Of a stretch of 64,000 nucleotides of DNA, positions 15,750-25,464 are shown in pieces. Location of the stretch: the NCBI GenBank assembly GCA_033875255.1, contig JAWZSN010000018.1:1-64000 (forward strand), written 5' to 3'. The stretch's first letter is position 1. Each line of letters begins with the position of its first letter. Under the pieces are notes generated by a model. The model was not told the DNA's origin. It was given only the letters and a program-made list of their open reading frames with translations, and ran no database searches. Made by a program: the position numbers and the translations under genes. The stretch comes from Marinimicrococcus sp033875255. Its GTDB lineage: Bacteria; Pseudomonadota; Alphaproteobacteria; Geminicoccales; Geminicoccaceae.

Positions 15750-16190
15750 TTATTCCAGATAGGTGACGTCAGCGCGCGCATCCATGTAGATCTCGGAAAC
15801 GATGAGCCAACGGCCGTCCGCTTGGCGCTGCAAGATCTTGAGCGAGTGATTATGCCGAATCGGAAGCGTGCTTCCGTCCACGGTTTGCTGTCCTTCGACC
15901 TGGACATGGGTCTTGGCGACGACGACGTCTGGGCCAATAGAGCGGATCTTGATGTCCGGCTGCCCCGACATCGTTCCGGCTGAAAAATTGGGATCAGCAA
16001 ACAAGCCGGTGAGATAGTCGATTATGCGGTCACGCCCCGAGAGAGTGGAGCCGAAAGCGTTGGTCCAGTCCGCGTCCTCGACATAAACCTCACGCAAGAT
16101 GCTTGCATCACGCTCTCGGAATGCCGCCAACAAAGCGCGCAGGGTTGTTTCGATCGCGACGGAATCGGAATTGTTTTGAAGATTGGTCAT
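15750..16190 (-). CDS. SnoaL-like / DUF4440 (NTF2-fold) small protein
   Basis: A 146-residue protein without signal peptide. It shows the cone-fold pattern LRALLAAFRERDASILREVY, then SGRDRIIDYLTGLF, VVAKTHVQVEGQ and DGRWLIVSEIY. Members of this superfamily bind small hydrophobic ligands or act as isomerase-like enzymes. It sits between two amidohydrolases, 32 bases after the upstream gene, so it is probably co-expressed; a specific activity cannot be assigned. Confidence 0.75.
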   Translation of the reverse strand: MTNLQNNSDSVAIETTLRALLAAFRERDASILREVYVEDADWTNAFGSTLSGRDRIIDYLTGLFADPNFSAGTMSGQPDIKIRSIGPDVVVAKTHVQVEGQQTVDGSTLPIRHNHSLKILQRQADGRWLIVSEIYMDARADVTYLE

Positions 16191-16222
16191 TTTTCTTTCT
16201 CTCCAGTCCCGGGCTCGATCTG

Positions 16223-17761
16223 CTAGCCTTCATTCGAATCTTGTCTGTGGCGCATTGGTCCGCGAACGGGGCGGCCGGGGCGCGCTTCTTGTTGAAGCGT
16301 TCCTTCACGGATGACGAATTCGCCATTGACGAGCAAGTGCTGGACGCCGACCGAGTGCAGGCGCGGGTTATCGTATGTTGCGCGATCAATGATCGTCTTG
16401 TCGTCGAAGATCACGACGTCCGCATCGGCGCCAATCTTGAGCCGTCCCTTGTTGCGCATCTGCGGTGCTGCATTCTCGAGCAGGCGGGCCGGCAGCAGCG
16501 TCGAACGCCGAATCGCTTCGGGTAGCGAAAATACCCCGCGCTCGCGCACATAGTGGCCCATGACCCGCGCGAAAGTACCGGCCGAGCGCGGGTGCGAGAC
16601 CGCCTTGTCCGGGAGTGGCCAGACAGGCTCGTCGAAGTCTTCGCCATCGATCGTGTATGGCATTGCATCGCTGGCGATGATGGTATCGGGAAAGAGCATT
16701 GCCGTGTCGTGGTGGGCTCTGTCCGCGGGATCGTCCATGTCGAGATAGTGAATGATCGACCAGCCCGTCGGGTCGCTCGCCTGGATTTCCGCCAGCCGGG
16801 CGGCGCCTGCGGGTCTTTCGCCGGTCTTGAGGTAGACGATGTCAGTCGAGCTAATGCCGACGCGGGCGTGGTTTTCCGGCCAGAGGAAAGGTGCGCCGAT
16901 GACGGTTGAGCCGGCACCGTATGGGTGGTTCTCCGTGGTTATCCGCAAACCTTGCTGCTGTGCGGTGCGGATCATGTCCACGACTTTGGCCGAGGAGCGC
17001 GTGGCAACGCTGCTGACGTGGCAGATATGCATGTGTGCGCCAGTCGCCGCTGCAGCAGCAATGACTTCGCCGAAGCTTTCAATCACGCCGTTGGGTTCGA
17101 GTTGGAACTTGCTGCGCACATGGGTGAAAGTCGGCACGTCGTATTTGGCGGCGAGGCGGGCCATCTCGTAAAATTCCACGCGATTGGACTCTGGCAGGTA
17201 GCCCGGCAGCAGCCCGATGCCGACACCGCCTTGCTCGAGACCCTCTTCGACCAGATCCACCAGCAGCATCGATTTTTCGGGAGGCACGAGAGTATCGAAC
17301 TGCTTTTCGCCCAAAGCTGCCAGCCGGGCATCAATCCAGCTGACTGAAAAACCGTAGTTGAGAGGCAGGCCCTTTTCGGCGACTTCGTCGTAGGCCTTGT
17401 CGAGCGGCCAGGCACCACGCTCGAGCTCCAACGCGGTGGTCACACCGTCGAAGGCCTGCATCCAGGTCGATGGAATATTGATCGCATGCGAGTGGATCTC
17501 GATGAACCCCGGGGCGACGACCAGCCCGGTCGCGTCGAGCTCGATCACTCCTTTCAAGGTTTGCTCCGAAACGGCGGAGATTCGGCCATCCTTTATGCCA
17601 ACGTGGCGTAGCCCATCGATGCCGGATTCCGGGTCGATTACGCGGCCATGCAGAACTGCCAGATCGTGGACGTCCGTTGGGTCCGCCGACGCGCTGACGG
17701 CACCCGCAAGCAGCAACAATGCTGCTGAGAAGGAGGCTTTTGATAAACTCTGCCTTTTCAT
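16223..17761 (-). CDS. Exported N-acyl-D-amino-acid deacylase-like amidohydrolase, paralogue B
   Basis: A 512-residue protein from ATG 17761 with GAGGGAGG upstream; the first 25 residues (MKRQSLSKASFSAALLLLAG) form a signal peptide ending near SASA. Metal motifs: EIHSHAIN (HxH), FTHVRSK, MHICHVSS and IIASDAMPY. The Cys of the GNCG motif that binds metal in classical D-aminoacylase is absent; the matching stretch is GVTTALELERG. The C-terminus (GRLKIGADADVVIFD) is the usual second beta-barrel. It is a close tandem copy of the next gene upstream, suggesting local duplication. Confidence 0.85.
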   Translation of the reverse strand: MKRQSLSKASFSAALLLLAGAVSASADPTDVHDLAVLHGRVIDPESGIDGLRHVGIKDGRISAVSEQTLKGVIELDATGLVVAPGFIEIHSHAINIPSTWMQAFDGVTTALELERGAWPLDKAYDEVAEKGLPLNYGFSVSWIDARLAALGEKQFDTLVPPEKSMLLVDLVEEGLEQGGVGIGLLPGYLPESNRVEFYEMARLAAKYDVPTFTHVRSKFQLEPNGVIESFGEVIAAAAATGAHMHICHVSSVATRSSAKVVDMIRTAQQQGLRITTENHPYGAGSTVIGAPFLWPENHARVGISSTDIVYLKTGERPAGAARLAEIQASDPTGWSIIHYLDMDDPADRAHHDTAMLFPDTIIASDAMPYTIDGEDFDEPVWPLPDKAVSHPRSAGTFARVMGHYVRERGVFSLPEAIRRSTLLPARLLENAAPQMRNKGRLKIGADADVVIFDDKTIIDRATYDNPRLHSVGVQHLLVNGEFVIREGTLQQEARPGRPVRGPMRHRQDSNEG

Positions 17762-17817
17762 GAAAGTCTGGCCTCCCTCGAACCAGCTCACGCTCACAAA
17801 ACCCGCTAGGTGCGGAT

Positions 17818-19338
17818 CTAACGATTTGGTCCGCGCACCGCCTGACCTGGCCGGGCATCCTGGTCCAGCATACCGTCATGGATGACGAACTCCCCGTGGA
17901 CAAGCAGATGCTTTACGCCAACCGAGGGCTGACGTGGGTTTTCGAATGTGGCCCGGTCCATGATCGTTTCAGGGTCGAAGATCACCACGTCTGCGTCGGC
18001 GCCGACCTTGAGCCGCCCCTTGTGTCGCATCTGCGGCGCCGCGCTCTCGAGGAGTTGGGCGGGCAGCAACGTCGAGCGGCGGATTGCATCGGGCAGAGAA
18101 AGCAGCTCGCGCTCGCGAACGTAATGACCCATCACCCGGGAGAATGTGCCCACCGAGCGGGGATGCGAGACCGCGTCCTCGGGCAGCGGCCAGACGGCGT
18201 CTTCAAAAGGCTCTCCATCGATTGTGAACGGCATTGCATCGCTGGCGATGATTCCATCGGGAAAGAGGATCGCCTGGTCGACGAACGCCGCGTCTTCTGG
18301 CTTGGCTGTATCCAGGTAATGAATGATGGAGAGGCCCATCGGATCGTCGGCCTGTATCTCGGCCAGACGGTCGTTGGTAGCCGGCCTCTCTCCGGTTTTC
18401 AGGTATATGATGCTGGTGGATTGGATGCCGGTCCTGTGAAGCGCTTCGGGGCGCAGAAAGGGGGCCGAGATTACTGTCGAGCCAGCGCCGTAGGGATAGG
18501 TTTCGGTCGTGACCCGCAGGCCCTGCTGCTGTGCCGTACGAATCATTCGCGACGCCTCGGGAACGAGCCGGGTTCCCGAGCTGCTCAAATGGCAGATATG
18601 CATGTGTGCGCCGGTTGCCGCGGCGGCGGCGAGCACCTCCCCATACCCTTCGATGACGTGTCCGGGCTCGTCGAGAAACTTGCCGCGCACATGGGTGAAG
18701 GTCGGCACATCATATTTGGCCGCGAGCTTGGCCGCCTCGTAATATTCTTCCCGGTTTGTTTCCGGGACGTAGCCTGGCAGCAGGCCGATGCCGATGGCAC
18801 CCTCCTGCAGGCCCTGCTCGATCAGCTCCAGGACCTTCTTGGACGAATCGGGCGAGACGAGCTTGTCGAAGTCCGCCTCCAAGGCCTGCATGCGGGCGTC
18901 GATCCAGCTGACAGAGAAGCCGTAATTGAGCGGAAGGCCCTGCGCGGCAACTTCGTCATACGCCGCGGCAAGCGGCCAGGCGCCGCGTTCGAGTTCAAAC
19001 GTCGTCGTCACGCCATCGAACGCCTGCATCCAGGTTGAAGGAACGTTCAGAGCATGGGAATGAATGTCGATGAAGCCCGGAGCGACAACCAGTCCGGTCG
19101 CGTCGATCTTGATTGTTCCTACGAGGGGAGTCTCCGAAACGGCAACTATCTTGCCATCCTTGATGCCGACGTGACGTGGCGCATCGAGTCCGGACTCAGG
19201 ATCAATCGTCCGACCGCCCGCAATCACGAGATCATATGCCGCTTCTGCCCGAGCAACCGTGGACCCCATGAACAGACCCAAAATCGGCAGAAGCAGCAAA
19301 TTACGTAGCAAAACAAGAAATCTGCATGAATGAGTCAT
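17818..19338 (-). CDS. Exported N-acyl-D-amino-acid deacylase-like amidohydrolase, paralogue A
   Basis: A 506-residue protein starting MTHSCRFLVLLRNLLLLPIL, with a signal peptide ending near ARAEA. The core repeats the motifs of the neighbour: DIHSHALN, TFTHVRGK, MHICHLSS, YPYGAGSTVI and IIASDAMPF, and again GVTTTFELERG in place of the Cys motif. First gene of the four-gene minus-strand cluster, 56 bases before paralogue B. It probably hydrolyses an N-acylated or cyclic amide in the periplasm. Which amide is not evident, and two related substrates for the pair are plausible. Confidence 0.85.
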   Translation of the reverse strand: MTHSCRFLVLLRNLLLLPILGLFMGSTVARAEAAYDLVIAGGRTIDPESGLDAPRHVGIKDGKIVAVSETPLVGTIKIDATGLVVAPGFIDIHSHALNVPSTWMQAFDGVTTTFELERGAWPLAAAYDEVAAQGLPLNYGFSVSWIDARMQALEADFDKLVSPDSSKKVLELIEQGLQEGAIGIGLLPGYVPETNREEYYEAAKLAAKYDVPTFTHVRGKFLDEPGHVIEGYGEVLAAAAATGAHMHICHLSSSGTRLVPEASRMIRTAQQQGLRVTTETYPYGAGSTVISAPFLRPEALHRTGIQSTSIIYLKTGERPATNDRLAEIQADDPMGLSIIHYLDTAKPEDAAFVDQAILFPDGIIASDAMPFTIDGEPFEDAVWPLPEDAVSHPRSVGTFSRVMGHYVRERELLSLPDAIRRSTLLPAQLLESAAPQMRHKGRLKVGADADVVIFDPETIMDRATFENPRQPSVGVKHLLVHGEFVIHDGMLDQDARPGQAVRGPNR

Positions 19339-19674
19339 CGTATATCCCTGCGTGTGTATCTGCGACGTTATGGGTCTGTCGCGCAAGGGCAATCGATTGG
19401 TACCCGTTGCTCAAAATCGCCCGTGGGTGCGCGACGGGAACGGCGCCCGTGCTTGGATCGCTGTGGATTCTTGGTAAAGGCAACCCGAGGAGTTTGCCTC
19501 CACCGGAGCCCCGCAATTCCAGTTCTGTGGGTCGGAATCTTGCCGATATATCGCGCGGACGCTGACAAGCCCTCCCCCCAGCGTACGTGCCACCACCACC
19601 TCATGCCCCTGACCTAGCCTGATCGGGGGAGGATGATACGCCTAGCGGTCAAGCATGCTTGACCGTCAAAGTCA
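19339..19674. other. Gene-free upstream region of the amidohydrolase cluster
   Basis: No coding sequence is convincing. The promoter of the amidohydrolase cluster should lie within the first 100 bases, near GATATACG and the ATGACTC start, but no clear -35/-10 pair stands out. The rest leads into insertion-sequence debris. Confidence 0.35.
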
Positions 19675-20067
19675 AATCAGGGCAGGACTTCGCCTCAATT
19701 AGATCCAGAAGGTCGCGTGATTTTTGGGTCCTTTTCCGCCGCCGGCCGGGCGGTGCGCCCGCCGCCAGGCGCCGCGCCGGGACCAGCGGTTGCAGCGCTT
19801 GTAGACGGTCGTGTAGGGTCCATAGGCCTGCGGGCAGTCCCGCCAGCTTCAGCCCGAGCACAGCACGCGCAGAATGCCGCTGATCACCCGCCGGTCGTCG
19901 ACCCGCCACGCCCCCGGCGGGCTCCTCGGCGAGAGCGGCTCGATGACCACCGACGCCTCGTCGTCCAGCCAGAATAGTTCCGGCATCGTCACCACCCTCT
20001 TGCCCGCCGGTGCGACCGTCGAATTAGAGATCCGGCTGTGGATCAAGCGAGTGATTGGGTGCGGAGC
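19675..20067 (-). mobile_element. Internally deleted IS5-family element (copy 3)
   Basis: Both ends resemble those of the element at 7238-8082: one side has ACTTCGCCTCAATTAGATCC next to an FWI-stop end, the other has GTGATTGGGTGCGG. The N-terminal coding part reads MPELFWLDDEASVVIEPLSP and continues in the same frame as WRVDDRRVISGILRVLCSG, without the one-base shift seen in copies 1 and 2. The central catalytic region is missing. It is a non-autonomous derivative of about 390 bp. Confidence 0.6.
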
Positions 20068-20127
20068 CCGACATTGCAGCTGCGCTTGCTGTTGAGCTCT
20101 GCCTCCCTGGGTTCCCTCGGTTCGGGG

Positions 20128-20610
20128 ATCATGGATGCGGGATCATCGATCGAGGCGACGTTGGAGCTTTGGGCGTCCGCGCTGCGGGCGGAGGCCGCCG
20201 GCGATGCCGGTCCGTGGCGTCGGCCGGCCATTTTGGGGCGCGGGTGCTGGGATGTCGATGCGCTGCGCGACGATGTTCGCGAGTATGCGCGATCCCGATG
20301 CCGTGCTGGTGCTCGATGAGACCGGTTCTCTCAAGCAGGGCGAGGCGTCATGGGGGCAGCGCGCCCCGGGCATGCTGGCGGCGATCGGCTGCCAGGCCAA
20401 TGCCGCACCGCCCCCAAAATGCATGATCAAACGACCGCAGCAGCACCGCCGCTGATCCGCCGATCAGTCCAGCAAATCCGCCGCCTCGCCACCTGCCTCG
20501 CACGGGCGCGTAGCGAGCCGTCATGCATCATCGCCTGATCGCTCTGGCGACGGGCACACCAGGCCGCCGCACGACGAGCACATCGCAACTCAAAAGCCCA
20601 ACTGTAATGC
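20128..20610 (+). pseudogene. IS701-like transposase relic
   Basis: Separate frames read ATLELWASALRAEAAGDAGP, LGRGCWDVDALRDDVREYA and DPDAVLVLDETGSLKQGEAS, the last containing the catalytic Asp of IS701-type (IS4-related) transposases. Further on, PPLIRRSVQQIRRLATCLAR and CIIAWSLWRRAHQAAARRAH match the family's C-terminus. The DNA between is missing and the frames disagree, so the gene is a deletion remnant lying directly against the IS5-type relic. Confidence 0.6.
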
Positions 20611-20768
20611 CAGCCAGGCCAGTGGCATCGCCAGGCCGGCGGCGAGCGGACGCAGCCCTCATCGATCGTGGCTCGTTCCCGAGGAAACGAGGATCTTCCG
20701 AGCGACTGAATCCGCCCAGCCTTGCCGGCCCGGTCCGTCTTCTTGAGCAAGCTGCCGCGGGCGGTGCG

Positions 20769-21686
20769 TCAGCGCGGATAGACCGGCGTCCGCCAGTCAG
20801 GCCCGTGCCCGCCAACGCCGCGTGCGCTGGCTTCGTACCTGTCCCAGATATTCCGGGTGATCTCTCCGATCTGCCCGTCTCCGACAGGAAGCTTGTCGAT
20901 CGAGGTGACCGGAGCAATCTCGACCCCGGTTCCGCAGAAGAACGCCTCTTCGGCGAAGTAGAGCTCGGAGCGGTCGACCGGCCGCTCTTCGGTAGCGATA
21001 CCCAGATCGCGCGCAATGTCCAAAACGGCTTGCCTGGTGACGCTTTCGAGAATGCCTTCCGTTTTGGAGGGGGTGACCAGCCTGCCGTCACGCACGATCG
21101 CCAGACACGAGCCCGCGCCTTCGGCAACCCGCCCCTGCGAGGTCAGGAAGATGGCCTCGTCGTAGCCGTTGATCTTCGCCTCGAGGCTGCCGAGGCGGGC
21201 ATTGTGGTAGTTGGCCGCGACCTTCAGCCGAGGCGGCGTGGCAGCGTCATTGATCCGCCGCCACGACACCACCCCCGCCGACACCGTCTTGACGGCCAGC
21301 GGCCCCGATCCGCGTCCATAGGCTGCGCACATGAGGCTGATCGGACCCGTGGAGTCGTAAAGGCCGGATCCCTCCACGTAGGCGGCCACGCGAAGATGGA
21401 CGTCGCTCCTGACCTCGTTGGCACGCAGGAGATCCAGCACGATCCCGGTCAGCTCCTCCGTCGAGTATTTCGCGTCGAAGCGCATTGCCTTGACCGAGTT
21501 GTGGAAGCGCTCGAAATGCTCCTGGAGCTTGATGACGTAGAGCTGCTCCTGCTCCGCGTTCCAGTAGGCGCGGAGACCCTCGAAGACCAGCGCGCCGTAC
21601 TTCACCGTCGGCGAAAGCACGTGAACGCGAGCGTCATCATAGGGAACCAGCGTCTTGTTGATGCTGATGAACTGCGGCGTGGACAT
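20769..21686 (-). CDS. Branched-chain-amino-acid aminotransferase-like (class IV PLP) enzyme
   Basis: A 305-residue protein starting MSTPQFISINKTLVPYDDAR with GGGAGA seven bases upstream. Class IV hallmarks: HVLSPTVKYGALVFEGLRAY, YHNARLGSLEAKINGYDEAI (Lys of the PLP Schiff base in LEAK), GRVAEGAGSCLAIV and LYFAEEAFFCGTGVEIAPVT. Length matches IlvE. It is the last gene of the TRAP-hydantoinase operon, 25 bases after hyuB. Here it may transaminate an amino acid released from an imported precursor; an omega- or D-specific activity cannot be excluded. Confidence 0.88.
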   Translation of the reverse strand: MSTPQFISINKTLVPYDDARVHVLSPTVKYGALVFEGLRAYWNAEQEQLYVIKLQEHFERFHNSVKAMRFDAKYSTEELTGIVLDLLRANEVRSDVHLRVAAYVEGSGLYDSTGPISLMCAAYGRGSGPLAVKTVSAGVVSWRRINDAATPPRLKVAANYHNARLGSLEAKINGYDEAIFLTSQGRVAEGAGSCLAIVRDGRLVTPSKTEGILESVTRQAVLDIARDLGIATEERPVDRSELYFAEEAFFCGTGVEIAPVTSIDKLPVGDGQIGEITRNIWDRYEASARGVGGHGPDWRTPVYPR

Positions 21687-21711
21687 CGTTATCTCCCGGA
21701 GACGAATGACT

Positions 21712-23376
21712 TTATCGTTCGAGCCTGGCGGTCGGGGGGATGTAGCCATAGAGACGGCCGGCCGCCTCGAGGCTGAGCAGCCCGTCGGCGATGTCGTCAG
21801 CGACCTTTCGAGGACAGCGCTTGCGCGGGTCGCCGTGGCCGCCCCCGCCCGGTATGCAAAGAACCAGGCGTCGCCCGCTCGGCACGGTCTGAAGGCCCTT
21901 TGCGCTCCTGGGCGTTCCGTCGTCGAGGCGCACCTCGCCGGGCGCGCCGTCCATGCCACCGTTGCGTCCGCGGGCGGGGTGATCGACGCGGTCGAACATG
22001 CCCTGGAAGCGCATCTCGGCGTCGTCAGCCGCCCCGATCTGCACGAGCTGGCCCAGGCCGCCGCGATGCTCGCCGGCACCGCCGGAATCGGTCCACAGCT
22101 CCTTTTGATGGAACATGATCGGAGCGACGGCTTCCGACGCTTCCACGGGGATATTCTTGATGCCGCTGGGAAAGGCGGTCGCCGACATGCCATCCTGGCC
22201 CGGTCGGGCACCCGTTCCGCCGGCATTGAATAAGAAGAGCTCCCATGGCGCCGCGCCAGCGGTGGTCCGGACGTAACCCCGCATATAGGGGTTCCACATC
22301 ATCCCGCTCTCGGCGGGCACACCGGCCTCCAGGCACTGGTCGAGACATCCCAGCACGACGTCCGGCAGAGCGTGCCCGATGATGTGGCGCGCCGAGACCG
22401 GCGCCGGCCGCTGGGCGTTCAGGATCGATCCTGCCGGCGCGGTCACCTTAAAGCAGCTCATCGATCCGTAGTTGTTGGGAATCTGCGGAGCCGCCGCGCA
22501 CATCAGCCCATAGGTGGAGTAGGCAGCTGTGTAGGTGGCGGGAACGTTGATCCCCCGCGCGCTTTGTGGCGACGTGCCCTCATAGTCGACCGTGACGCCG
22601 TCGTCGGTGACGGTCAGCGCAGCCCTCAGCACCACCGGCTCGTCGTAGCCGTCGATTGTCATCACGTTCTCGAAGCAGCCGCGTCTCAGCTTCGAGAGCG
22701 CCTCCAACGTGGCCTTTCGGGTCTGCGTGACGATGACGTCGGACAGGGCCGCCAGATCGTCGACCCCGAACTCCTCGAGCGTGGCGGCCAGGCGGCGCGC
22801 CCCGTCATGGCCCGCCGCCATGATGGCGAGAATGTCCCCGCGGACCTGGAACGGCTCGCGGCTGTTGGCGAGCAGGACGGTCAGCAGATCCTCGTTGATC
22901 TTCTCCCTGCGCGCCAGATGCATGATCGGGATGAGGATGCCTTCCTCGTAGACGTCATTGGCGTCGGGACCCATGCCGCGGCCCCCGACGTCGACGATGT
23001 GAACGGTCGCGGCGAACAGGCCGACGACCCGCCCCTTGTGGAAGGCGGGCGTCACGATCGTGACGTCATGAAGATGGCCGGAGGCCAGCCAGGGGTCGTT
23101 CGTGATGTAGACATCCCCGGCGTTCATGCCATCGGCCGGGAACCTGTCGAGGAAGTGCCCGACCGCGGTGGCCATGGTGTTCACATGCCCCGGCGTGCCC
23201 GTTACCGCCTGGGCGAGCATGCGTCCCTGCCGGTCGAAGACGCCGGCCGAGAGATCCCCGCCCTCGCGCACAGCAGGGCTGAACGCGGCGCGCACCATGG
23301 TCCTGGCCTGCTCTTCGACGATTGCGATCAGGCGATTCCACATGATCTGGTGCCGGATCGTCGTGATTGCGCTCAT
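21712..23376 (-). CDS. hyuB: Hydantoinase B / oxoprolinase beta-type subunit
   Basis: A 554-residue protein starting MSAITTIRHQIMWNRLIAIV. Family motifs are EEQARTMVRAAFSPAVREGG, DLSAGVFDRQGRMLAQA, GHVNTMATAV, ITNDPWLASGHLHDVT and GGRGMGPDANDVYEEG. With HyuA it forms ATP-dependent hydantoinases, N-methylhydantoinases, 5-oxoprolinases or acetone-carboxylase-like enzymes. Its ATG overlaps the hyuA stop (ATGA), so the subunits are translationally coupled. The substrate is probably a cyclic amide imported by the TRAP system of the same operon. Separate A and B subunits are the usual bacterial form. Confidence 0.9.
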   Translation of the reverse strand: MSAITTIRHQIMWNRLIAIVEEQARTMVRAAFSPAVREGGDLSAGVFDRQGRMLAQAVTGTPGHVNTMATAVGHFLDRFPADGMNAGDVYITNDPWLASGHLHDVTIVTPAFHKGRVVGLFAATVHIVDVGGRGMGPDANDVYEEGILIPIMHLARREKINEDLLTVLLANSREPFQVRGDILAIMAAGHDGARRLAATLEEFGVDDLAALSDVIVTQTRKATLEALSKLRRGCFENVMTIDGYDEPVVLRAALTVTDDGVTVDYEGTSPQSARGINVPATYTAAYSTYGLMCAAAPQIPNNYGSMSCFKVTAPAGSILNAQRPAPVSARHIIGHALPDVVLGCLDQCLEAGVPAESGMMWNPYMRGYVRTTAGAAPWELFLFNAGGTGARPGQDGMSATAFPSGIKNIPVEASEAVAPIMFHQKELWTDSGGAGEHRGGLGQLVQIGAADDAEMRFQGMFDRVDHPARGRNGGMDGAPGEVRLDDGTPRSAKGLQTVPSGRRLVLCIPGGGGHGDPRKRCPRKVADDIADGLLSLEAAGRLYGYIPPTARLER

Positions 23377-25457
23377 CGCTGCGCGTCCTTTCTTGTGCAG
23401 TCGATAATTTCGAGCGGACCGACGCTGGCGTGGAAATCTGCCGGGAGATATATCGACGTCTCGTCCTCGACGATGATGGCCGGCCCGTCGATATGGTCGC
23501 CGAGCCCAAGGGTGCACCGCTCGAAAACCGGGCACTCGACGGCTTCCCCGGTCGCCGGGTCGATGACACTGCGCCTGCCGGCGGCCTCGAGTGCGGCGCC
23601 GCCGTTCGCCGGCGCAGCGGCGGTCGCCGAACGGACCGGCTCGGACTGGACCGTGACCGACCAGGCCAGGCATTCGATCGTTCCTTCGGGAACGAGCCTG
23701 TCGTAGAAGGAGCGATACGCTGTCTCGAACGCCTCAGTGAGCCGGGCTGCAAGACCGTCGCCGATCGCATCGTCCGGGATCGTGACCTCGATCTCGTGCC
23801 CTTGGCCGACGTAGCGCATCGATACCTTGCGCTCCACGGACAACGGACCGGAGGGGGCGGCCGACCGCACGATGTCACGCGCCTCCGCCTCGCTGCGCGC
23901 CATGACGTCGAGGGCCAGCGCGGTATCGAGCGCATCGACGGTCTGATGCATGCTGCGTACGACTTCGTAGGAGACCGGAGCGCGGAGAAATCCGATCGCC
24001 GAGCCCACGCCCGCGCCCTTCGGGATGATGACCCGATCGATACCGAGCTTGTCGGCCATGCGGACCGCATGGATCGGCGCGGCGCCGCCGAAGGCGATCA
24101 TCGCACGGCCCGAAAGGTCGACACCGCGCTCCACGGCATGCACGCGCGCGGCGGAGGACATGTTCTCCTCGACCATCTCCGTCACGGACAGGGCCGCATG
24201 CGCCGCGCCAAGGTCCAGCTTCCTCCCGACATGGCGCTCGAGCGCCTCTGCCGAGGCTTCACCGTCGAGCCGCATCCGGCCGCCGGCGAAGTTCTCAGGA
24301 TCGAGCCGCCCGGTCACCAGATCGGCATCGGTGACCGTTGCCATCGACCCACCGCGGGCGTAGCAGGCCGGCCCGGGATCGGAGCCCGCGCTTTCGGGAC
24401 CGACGGTGATGCGGCCGAGCGCGTCCACCGTAGCGACGCTGCCGCCCCCGGCGCCGATCTCGACCATCTCGATCACCGGGATCCGCAGCGGAAGGCCCGA
24501 GCCCTTCCGGAAGCGCCACACGCGATCGACCTCGAAATCGCGGCTGCGATGCGGCTTGCCGTCGTCGATCAGGCAAAGCTTCGCGGTGGTGCCACCCATG
24601 TCGAACGACAAGATACCGTCGAGCCCGCAGGACACCGCGATATCGGCGGCGAATGCCGCTCCTCCGGCCGGACCTGATTCCACAAGCCTTACCGGAAACC
24701 GCTTGGCGGTCTCCACCGTCGTCAGGCCGCCGCCCGACAGCATCAGCAGGAGCGGGCAGGCAAAATCCAGCTCTGCGAGGCGCCGCTCCAGGCGATCGAG
24801 ATACCTGGCCATCAGCGGCTGCACGTAGGCATTCGCCGCCGCGGTGGAGAAGCGGTCGTATTCCCGCATCTCGGGCGCCACCTCGCTCGAGAGGCTGATG
24901 GCGACCCCCGGGAGGCTCCTGGCGAGGATCTCGCCCGCGATCTCCTCGTGCTCGGGGTTCACGTAGCTGTGCAGGAACCCGACCGCGACGGCCTCGACTG
25001 CTTCCTCGGCAAGGCGCCGCCCAAGCTCCGTTACCGCATCGCGGTCGATCGGGTGCCGGACGCCGCCCTTGGCGTCGATGCGCTCGGGAACGGTGAAGCG
25101 CATTCGCCGCGGGATCAGCGGCGTCGGAAGCTCGATCGAGAGATCATACTGCTCGTACCGGTCCTCCCCGCGGATCTGCAGGACGTCACGGAAACCCTCA
25201 GTGGTCACCAAGGCCGCCTTCGCGCCCTTGCGCTCGATCAGCGCGTTGGTCGCGAGGGTCGTCCCGTGGATGATGAGGCCGACCTGGGCGAGCTCGATGC
25301 CCGCGGTCCTCACGACTCTCTCGAGACCTTCCAACACCCCCTTCTCGGGGCCATCATGCGTCGTCAGGACCTTGGTGGTGTATCGGTCTTGGCCAATCTC
25401 GAGGGCGACATCGGTGAACGTCCCCCCGATATCGACTCCAATGCGTGCGGATTGCAT
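23373..25457 (-). CDS. hyuA: Hydantoinase A / oxoprolinase alpha-type subunit
   Basis: A 694-residue protein with the ASKHA-type nucleotide motif IGVDIGGTFTDVAL at residues 6-19. Later come TTLATNALIERKGAKAALVT, FDMGGTTAKLCLI, VEIGAGGGSVATVD and GPESAGSDPGPACYARGG, the standard HyuA signature. It uses ATP to activate the ring amide that HyuB helps open. It starts seven bases after dctM stops. No N-carbamoylase gene is in the operon, so a carbamoyl product would have to be handled elsewhere. Confidence 0.92.
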   Translation of the reverse strand: MQSARIGVDIGGTFTDVALEIGQDRYTTKVLTTHDGPEKGVLEGLERVVRTAGIELAQVGLIIHGTTLATNALIERKGAKAALVTTEGFRDVLQIRGEDRYEQYDLSIELPTPLIPRRMRFTVPERIDAKGGVRHPIDRDAVTELGRRLAEEAVEAVAVGFLHSYVNPEHEEIAGEILARSLPGVAISLSSEVAPEMREYDRFSTAAANAYVQPLMARYLDRLERRLAELDFACPLLLMLSGGGLTTVETAKRFPVRLVESGPAGGAAFAADIAVSCGLDGILSFDMGGTTAKLCLIDDGKPHRSRDFEVDRVWRFRKGSGLPLRIPVIEMVEIGAGGGSVATVDALGRITVGPESAGSDPGPACYARGGSMATVTDADLVTGRLDPENFAGGRMRLDGEASAEALERHVGRKLDLGAAHAALSVTEMVEENMSSAARVHAVERGVDLSGRAMIAFGGAAPIHAVRMADKLGIDRVIIPKGAGVGSAIGFLRAPVSYEVVRSMHQTVDALDTALALDVMARSEAEARDIVRSAAPSGPLSVERKVSMRYVGQGHEIEVTIPDDAIGDGLAARLTEAFETAYRSFYDRLVPEGTIECLAWSVTVQSEPVRSATAAAPANGGAALEAAGRRSVIDPATGEAVECPVFERCTLGLGDHIDGPAIIVEDETSIYLPADFHASVGPLEIIDCTRKDAQR

Positions 25458-25464
25458 CTTTTCT

